From: a virus
Direction: 5' to 3' (one strand)
Virus record (IMG/VR): IMGVR_UViG_3300006165_000016
Location: 1 to 40,657 of that record
Length of the DNA: 40,657 nucleotides
The stretch's first letter is position 1. Each line of letters begins with the position of its first letter. Under the pieces are notes generated by a model. It saw only the letters and a list, made by a program, of their open reading frames with translations, was not told the DNA's origin and did no database searches. The translations under genes were made by a program, and so were the position numbers. Positions 35,983 to 40,657 of the stretch are shown here, piece by piece.

Positions 35983-37692
35983 ATGGCTGGATCAGACGAC
36001 TTCACAGGCCAAAATATTCAGGATACATATCAAAGGGTACTCCAACTATCAAGTAGTGGAGAGCTAGCAGACGGAACAGGTTCAGTGGTACCATTACTAC
36101 TCGTAACTGCATCTTATGCTATATCAGCTTCTCATGAGATAACGACAGAAATTTCATCATCCCATGCAATATCCGCGGATTCGGCTTCTTACATATTAGC
36201 AGACAATATTGACCAACCATTTAATACTATAACAGCTTCAGGTAATATAAGTTCAAGTGGTGATTTATTCGGCCATAATTTAACTCTAACAACAGCTGCA
36301 ACAGTTCTTAGATTAGTGGTTGACCAAATAGATGAATATAATTCTGGTGAGGGAATATCTATAATGCATAGTATAACAGCCTCAAATAATATAAGTGCAA
36401 GTGGGTATATTTATGCAGATCATTATTATTCAAATGGAGGACTTATTGCCCGTGATAGTGGAACAACTACCTATTATGGAAATAATAAACAAACAGAAAT
36501 AGATGGAACAAATATAAAATTAGATGCACCAGTATCAGCATCTATAATATCAGCATCAACATATATAGGTACCTCTGCAAGTATTACTAATATATATAAT
36601 ACTTCATTAACATCATCTATTATAAGTTCAAGTGGTTATATACATACACCAGAAATTCGTGGTCATGGAATAGGTACTACACAATTACATGTACAAGGCC
36701 ACATATCAGCATCTGGAGATATAAGTGCAAGTGGTATTCTTTATGCAAACAAACTAACTTCTCCATCTTCATTAATGTTGACGACATCTGATTTATATGT
36801 TAAGGGTGGTTCATTAAGGACAGATCCTTTCCATTATATTACAACAGGAAATATAACATCATCCGGTTTTAATTCTGCTCAAGGTAATATAAGTGCAAGT
36901 GGCGATATTATATCATCTAAATTTGTTCTTAATAATGATACAGTAACAGGAGTTTCTCTTACAAACCCTTCAGCTGGAACTTTTAACATAAAAGCAGGTG
37001 ATGGTGGTGCATTAGATGTTGTTGGATTTAAGTCAATAAAAACAACATTTGAAACAACTGTTCATACTCAAATATCAGCTTCAGGAAATATAAGTGCAAG
37101 CGGTGATATTATAAATACTGGAAATTTAACAACAGGACAAATAACAGCAAGTGGAGATATTGATGCTCAAGGTTATAAATCTGGTGGCAACTATGCTGCA
37201 ATTTGGAATGGTTCTTCAATGGTCTTGGGGACATACCAACAACCAGCGACAATAAGAAGTTCCGAACTAGAACTTAACCAAGGTAACCTTACATTAACAT
37301 CTACTAATGGGCATATATCAGCATCAGGAAATATAAGTGCAAGTGGATATATTTATGCAGGTGGAGATATACATGCAATAGGAGATGTCGTAGCATCTAG
37401 TACAACCCCATCAGATTATAGATTAAAGGAAAACATTAAACCGATTGATAGTCCATTAGAAAAGGTTCTTAACTTAGATGGAAAATCATTTAATTGGAAA
37501 AAAGACCAAACTCCAGACTTTGGATTGATTGCACAAGATGTAGAAAAAATAATACCTCAATTAGTAAAAAATAAAAATATACTTGGTGCAGAAGAAACAT
37601 ATAAGGTTGTAAATTATATTTCAATAATTCCATTACTTATAGAATCTATAAAAGAATTAAATAATAAAATAGAGGAGATTAAACATGGCTAA
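35983..37692 (+). CDS. short tail fibre with C-terminal S74 self-cleaving chaperone domain
   Basis: The 569-residue product is a simpler version of the long fibre. A short N-terminal domain (about 1-70) is followed by a shaft made of many copies of an Ile-Ser-Ala-Ser-Gly-Asn-Ile-Ser-Ala-Ser-Gly type motif. The S74 domain covers 477-569, with Ser477-Asp-Tyr-Arg-Leu-Lys482 as the dyad and likely self-cleavage point before Ser477. The domain is about 93 residues against 107 in the long fibre. The ribosome binding site (AGGGG) is weak. Its stop overlaps the next gene by 8 bases. It could form a second fibre or compete for the same attachment site; the two shaft ends share a near-identical 107-base segment. 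Confidence 0.88.
   Translation: MAGSDDFTGQNIQDTYQRVLQLSSSGELADGTGSVVPLLLVTASYAISASHEITTEISSSHAISADSASYILADNIDQPFNTITASGNISSSGDLFGHNLTLTTAATVLRLVVDQIDEYNSGEGISIMHSITASNNISASGYIYADHYYSNGGLIARDSGTTTYYGNNKQTEIDGTNIKLDAPVSASIISASTYIGTSASITNIYNTSLTSSIISSSGYIHTPEIRGHGIGTTQLHVQGHISASGDISASGILYANKLTSPSSLMLTTSDLYVKGGSLRTDPFHYITTGNITSSGFNSAQGNISASGDIISSKFVLNNDTVTGVSLTNPSAGTFNIKAGDGGALDVVGFKSIKTTFETTVHTQISASGNISASGDIINTGNLTTGQITASGDIDAQGYKSGGNYAAIWNGSSMVLGTYQQPATIRSSELELNQGNLTLTSTNGHISASGNISASGYIYAGGDIHAIGDVVASSTTPSDYRLKENIKPIDSPLEKVLNLDGKSFNWKKDQTPDFGLIAQDVEKIIPQLVKNKNILGAEETYKVVNYISIIPLLIESIKELNNKIEEIKHG
37321..37427 (+). repeat. near-identical 107-base segment, copy 2 (end of short fibre)
   Basis: This is the partner of 34665-34771. 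Most of the differences fall in third codon positions or conservative codons. The two copies lie about 2.7 kb apart in the same orientation, so recombination between them would delete the two small genes and fuse the fibres in frame. Confidence 0.88.
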
Positions 37693-39394
37693 TATTAGTT
37701 TATCCCAATCTATGTATAATATTTCATCATCATTTAGTGGAATGCGAGATTTATCTTTAACAACCCTTTCAACACTATCTGCTTCTATAGGAACAATATC
37801 ATACTCAGCTGAACTATCTTCTAATATATCTTTTTTTAAGGATTTTAATCCAGCAAACACAAACCACCCAGTTTCTCCTAGAGAGACAACACATAATCTT
37901 AATAATTTTAATGGGTACGACCACTATAAAAATTGGGTTTTCAGAACAGGAAGCGATTATTCTGGTAATCATAGTGTAGATGCCCCAGATATACCACTAG
38001 CAGATACGTATTATGGTGATTCTAATCTTGGCCACAACCCATATAGAAGTGCAACAGTTATTTTAAGTAGTAGTGGAGAACCAATTGTGATATCTGCATA
38101 TAGGGCGCATACATCAAACAACTGTAAAATAATTGGCCATGCAATAAAGGGTTTTGATAGTGGAGCTTTTCAAAATGGAAGTTCAGGTGGAACAGGGAGC
38201 TTTCAAAGATTAACTATTCCAGAAACAACATCAGGAGTAACAAATGTTGCTGGTGTATGGACATATCCAATAGGTTCTGGATCGGCAGCAATAGTTATGA
38301 GAAATCAATCCATTTCTGGAAAAACTTACGGCCAATTTCTAAATGCCGACGGAACATTAACTGCTCTAACAGCTGTACACACAGCAAAAAGTAATAATTT
38401 TACTTCCCCTACTTATACTAATTTTTCTGAATCAGCAGTTGCCTTTCTCACATGTCGGGGTAATATGGAATCAAAGCCTTCTGTGATAAGAAAATCTGGA
38501 ACAACTTTATATCCTCACATAGCTACTGAACCAGTTAAACCTTCAGGGTATGCTGCTTTCTCTAATGGATCCCATGGTACTCTTTTAGCATATAGAAGTG
38601 GTTCAACAGATGGTCCCACTCACAAATTCTTTTATGCTTGTTTCCATTCATATGGTGGAAACTATAAGTCAAACACCTTATTTTATGCTGATCCAACAAA
38701 GACAACTTTTAATTCTACAACCAACGCTTGGACTACTATAGGATCAGGTGATTGGACATTAGTGAACGATGATTGGAAATCTCAAACAGATGTAAAAGCT
38801 TCAAGTAATGTTGGAGATTTTGTAGGTAAGGCACCAAATGGAGATGACTGGATAGTTTGGTTTTCTTTAGTTGGTGGAGGAGACCCTAATGGATCTACGG
38901 CCAATTTAGGCCAAATGTACTGTCACAGTGCAAGAATAACCCAAGCAGATTCTGTGACAATAACAGATTTATCAAACCAGATAGGATTATCAGAGGTGAC
39001 TGGAAGTAGGCGATATATAAATGGAACAAGTGCTAATGCAGGTGGTAGATGTTGGCAACACTTTAATATTATATCAAAAAAGGACGTAACAACCGAATTC
39101 GTATTACATTGGAATACTGCAACAGCACCAAACGCGCATATAGCCCATTATAATTTTGATTGTAGAACAGGAGATTTAAGTCTTATATCCGAATTATCGG
39201 CTTCTACAAGAAATAATGATTCTGTAAATGGAGGATTGAGCGCCCGGTATCACACAATACCAAAGGGAGATTCGTGGGAGAAGCGATCTTTATTTGATGG
39301 AGAATCTAAACACTTTATACATGAATATCAAGAATACCCAACAATTGCAAGCAAGTCTGGTTGGATTAGAGGCGTACACTTAGAAACAAGTTAG
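37685..39394 (+). CDS. putative receptor-binding or fibre-tip protein
   Basis: The 569-residue product has a Ser-rich N-terminus (about 1-55) with a heptad-like pattern of Leu, Ile and Met, suited to a trimeric shaft. A large beta-rich domain follows, with repeated aromatic/Gly elements such as Thr-Val-Ile-Leu-Ser-Ser-Ser-Gly-Glu-Pro and Ala-Tyr-Arg-Ala-His, Gly-Thr-Leu-Leu-Ala-Tyr-Arg-Ser-Gly, and Asp-Trp-Ile-Val-Trp-Phe-Ser. These could be blades of a propeller. No known catalytic motif is visible. It has a strong GAGGAG ribosome binding site inside the short fibre gene and overlaps it by 8 bases, which suggests coupled synthesis at fixed ratio. The context supports a host-recognition role, but the fold is a guess. 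Confidence 0.65.
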   Translation: MANISLSQSMYNISSSFSGMRDLSLTTLSTLSASIGTISYSAELSSNISFFKDFNPANTNHPVSPRETTHNLNNFNGYDHYKNWVFRTGSDYSGNHSVDAPDIPLADTYYGDSNLGHNPYRSATVILSSSGEPIVISAYRAHTSNNCKIIGHAIKGFDSGAFQNGSSGGTGSFQRLTIPETTSGVTNVAGVWTYPIGSGSAAIVMRNQSISGKTYGQFLNADGTLTALTAVHTAKSNNFTSPTYTNFSESAVAFLTCRGNMESKPSVIRKSGTTLYPHIATEPVKPSGYAAFSNGSHGTLLAYRSGSTDGPTHKFFYACFHSYGGNYKSNTLFYADPTKTTFNSTTNAWTTIGSGDWTLVNDDWKSQTDVKASSNVGDFVGKAPNGDDWIVWFSLVGGGDPNGSTANLGQMYCHSARITQADSVTITDLSNQIGLSEVTGSRRYINGTSANAGGRCWQHFNIISKKDVTTEFVLHWNTATAPNAHIAHYNFDCRTGDLSLISELSASTRNNDSVNGGLSARYHTIPKGDSWEKRSLFDGESKHFIHEYQEYPTIASKSGWIRGVHLETS

Positions 39395-39404
39395 GAGATA
39401 AATT

Positions 39405-39875
39405 ATGGCAACATATAACGAATTAAAGGCTGAATATACTGGTAGCAAACTAATTGCTTGGAATGGTGAAAACCTTATTAAGGAATTTGGTAATTATAAA
39501 CTTTATCATTGGGATAGTGTTTTTAGATATAATGGAAAACTAATAACAAAAAATATAGCTGTAAAGGTTGTAGTTGAAGATGGAGTAGAATCAGCTGAAT
39601 TAGATGATAGTGATGCAATATTTTTTAATGAACCATTTGCAGTATTTTTATCTGCATCTCTTGCAGACTTATCAACAAAGGTTTCTAGTGGAACAATAAA
39701 AAATTATACTCGGACAGATATAGCTGGACCAACAATGATTGGATATGCAGAAATTGTAAAACCAAATGATTCATTGGGTTATTATTGTTATAATTCTGGA
39801 TCAAGTGGTTTTGAAGTAACAGAAATTTCCTCAACATCCTCTTCGTTTTGGGAAACAGAGGATCCAGAAGAATAA
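39405..39875 (+). CDS. unknown phage protein downstream of the fibre-tip gene
   Basis: The 156-residue product is soluble, acidic and beta/alpha mixed, with Trp/Tyr-rich elements (Ala-Trp-Asn-Gly, Tyr-His-Trp-Asp) near the N-terminus and a Ser/Thr-rich acidic C-terminus ending Pro-Glu-Glu. An AGGAG ribosome binding site 10 bases after the previous stop supports the start. No family is recognised. It may be a small fibre-associated or chaperone protein, on position alone. Confidence 0.65.
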   Translation: MATYNELKAEYTGSKLIAWNGENLIKEFGNYKLYHWDSVFRYNGKLITKNIAVKVVVEDGVESAELDDSDAIFFNEPFAVFLSASLADLSTKVSSGTIKNYTRTDIAGPTMIGYAEIVKPNDSLGYYCYNSGSSGFEVTEISSTSSSFWETEDPEE

Positions 39876-39878
39876 TAT

Positions 39879-40436
39879 ATGTATTACTATCAAACAGGTT
39901 TTACTGAAGTTTTTGGAGGTTATCCACAGGCCGCCAATGGTAGCCTAACGGCCATCATATCAGATGGTGGCCAATTTTATCTAGACGTAGGTAAAAATGC
40001 AGCCTATGCTAATTTAACTGTATCTAATATTCTGAATTTCCCATCTTCCACTTTTGGTTATGAGGTAACAGGTATAGAAATAGTTATCGTAGATGCCGGC
40101 ACAAGTTGCATAATTGATTCCGAATTCTCTACAAGAATATACCATCATGGTGAAAGTGCCTTTACATCCACTATAACAACTACAGTCCCTGCTGGTACTA
40201 ATCCTAGTAGTACAAATATTTTAGTTGGTGGTCCAACTGAATTATGGGGCAAAACTTGGACTTTCGGGATGATAAACGATGATTTTCGTGTAAATTTATT
40301 TGATCCCGTAGAACCAACACCCGCTATTGCCCTTATGGCAGATTATATATATGTGAAAGTATATTATAAACTTACAAATTCTATTTCTTTTAGTTCTGGA
40401 AAAATATCAATGATTAGCGGAAACATAACAATATAG
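39879..40436 (+). CDS. unknown beta-rich phage protein
   Basis: The 185-residue product starts 3 bases after the previous stop without a clear ribosome binding site. It is strand-rich, Thr/Ser/Gly-rich, with few charged residues, and includes a Tyr-Ile-Tyr-Val-Lys-Val-Tyr-Tyr strand at about 160-167 of the kind that ends jelly-roll domains. The C-terminus repeats Ser-Gly and Ile-Ser motifs. It is probably a virion surface protein or fibre accessory and closes the adhesion cluster. I do not recognise the family. Confidence 0.65.
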   Translation: MYYYQTGFTEVFGGYPQAANGSLTAIISDGGQFYLDVGKNAAYANLTVSNILNFPSSTFGYEVTGIEIVIVDAGTSCIIDSEFSTRIYHHGESAFTSTITTTVPAGTNPSSTNILVGGPTELWGKTWTFGMINDDFRVNLFDPVEPTPAIALMADYIYVKVYYKLTNSISFSSGKISMISGNITI

Positions 40437-40448
40437 AATATATCTTTA

Positions 40449-40456
40449 TATTTATA
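40449..40456 (+). promoter_or_regulatory. TATTTATA boundary motif close to the start codon
   Basis: CTTTATATTTATAATAT occupies the 24-base gap before 40461, with four bases between the 8-mer and the ATG. As at 35083, no ribosome binding site is seen and a usual promoter geometry would leave almost no leader. Confidence 0.43.
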
Positions 40457-40460
40457 ATAT

Positions 40461-40657
40461 ATGATTAAATTAGTAGACATATTAAACGAAGGAGTATATG
40501 ATCCAGGTATATTCAAAGCAATATTTACTGCTGGTGGACCAGGAAGTGGTAAGTCTTATGCTGCATCAACACTATTTGGAATGCCTGAAAAAATGCCACA
40601 TGTATCTGCTCAAGGATTAAAGTCTGTTAATAGTGATAAATACTTTGAAACATATTT
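40461..40657 (+). CDS. P-loop kinase-like protein, cut by the window end
   Basis: Only the first 65 codons are present and the frame is open to the edge. After an opening of about 20 residues comes a Walker A loop, Gly25-Gly-Pro-Gly-Ser-Gly-Lys31-Ser32, preceded by a hydrophobic strand (Ala-Ile-Phe-Thr-Ala). This form is typical of zeta-toxin/polynucleotide-kinase-like and adenylylate-kinase-like P-loop enzymes. The rest of the fold, which would separate them, lies outside the window. It begins a new unit after the fibre cluster and has no ribosome binding site. Confidence 0.75.
   Translation, partial: MIKLVDILNEGVYDPGIFKAIFTAGGPGSGKSYAASTLFGMPEKMPHVSAQGLKSVNSDKYFETY

Noticed and set aside
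1-40657. tRNA genes, CRISPR arrays, insertion sequences and integrase or attachment sites
   Set aside because: I looked for cloverleaf-like T-arms in gaps, regularly spaced repeats and transposase or integrase motifs and saw none. All gaps are about 100 bases or less.

Overview
This window is a stretch of a tailed-phage genome, most likely a large contractile-tailed (myovirus) phage with T4-like baseplate genes. Every gene I accept lies on the + strand. They are tightly packed, often overlapping by 8-20 bases, in AT-rich DNA. The clear T4-type anchors are a gp25-like wedge protein (10284-10739), a gp6-like wedge protein (10741-12615) and an SbcD/SbcC (gp47/gp46) recombination nuclease (26461-29616). 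The host cannot be read directly. The first gene has a signal peptide ending Ala-Ser-Ala before Gln, a pattern common in Bacteroidota, so a marine or aquatic Bacteroidota host is a reasonable but weak guess.

Layout. 1-870: a small outer-membrane-like protein and a two-helix membrane protein, closed by a strong intrinsic terminator. 893-9090: a conserved small protein, three tandem paralogous gp5-like hub/spike proteins with different C-terminal domains, a separate spike-tip protein and one unknown. 9112-19727: a small unknown, a SAM methyltransferase, gp25, gp6 and three large baseplate/tail proteins carrying DNRLRE-like, Ig-like and LamG-like folds. 19745-25104: three further virion proteins, one with a LamG-like fold. 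25117-29616: a nucleic-acid island inside the structural region, with a T7-type Holliday junction resolvase, a DnaG-type primase and a single-chain fusion of SbcD nuclease and SbcC ATPase. 29634-40436: adhesion genes, with two fibres ending in self-cleaving S74 chaperone domains plus putative accessory or receptor-binding proteins. 40461 to the end: the start of a P-loop kinase-like protein.

How the parts work together. The hub paralogs, spike tip, gp25, gp6 and the large tail proteins would build the baseplate and the cell-puncturing device. One hub paralog carries a recognisable tail lysozyme domain for local cell-wall digestion. The fibres and the Ig/LamG proteins would contact the host surface. 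The resolvase, primase and SbcDC fusion serve replication, recombination and branch removal before packaging.

A shared exact 8-mer, TATTTATA, sits just upstream of seven genes that begin apparent transcription units. It is the reverse complement of the T4 late-promoter core TATAAATA, so it is either a late promoter of this phage type or a different boundary signal. Points most worth following up are this motif, the three-paralog spike, the SbcD-SbcC fusion, the phage-borne outer membrane protein and the methyltransferase embedded in the baseplate operon. I found no tRNA, CRISPR array or insertion sequence, and no gene-free stretch longer than about 100 bases.
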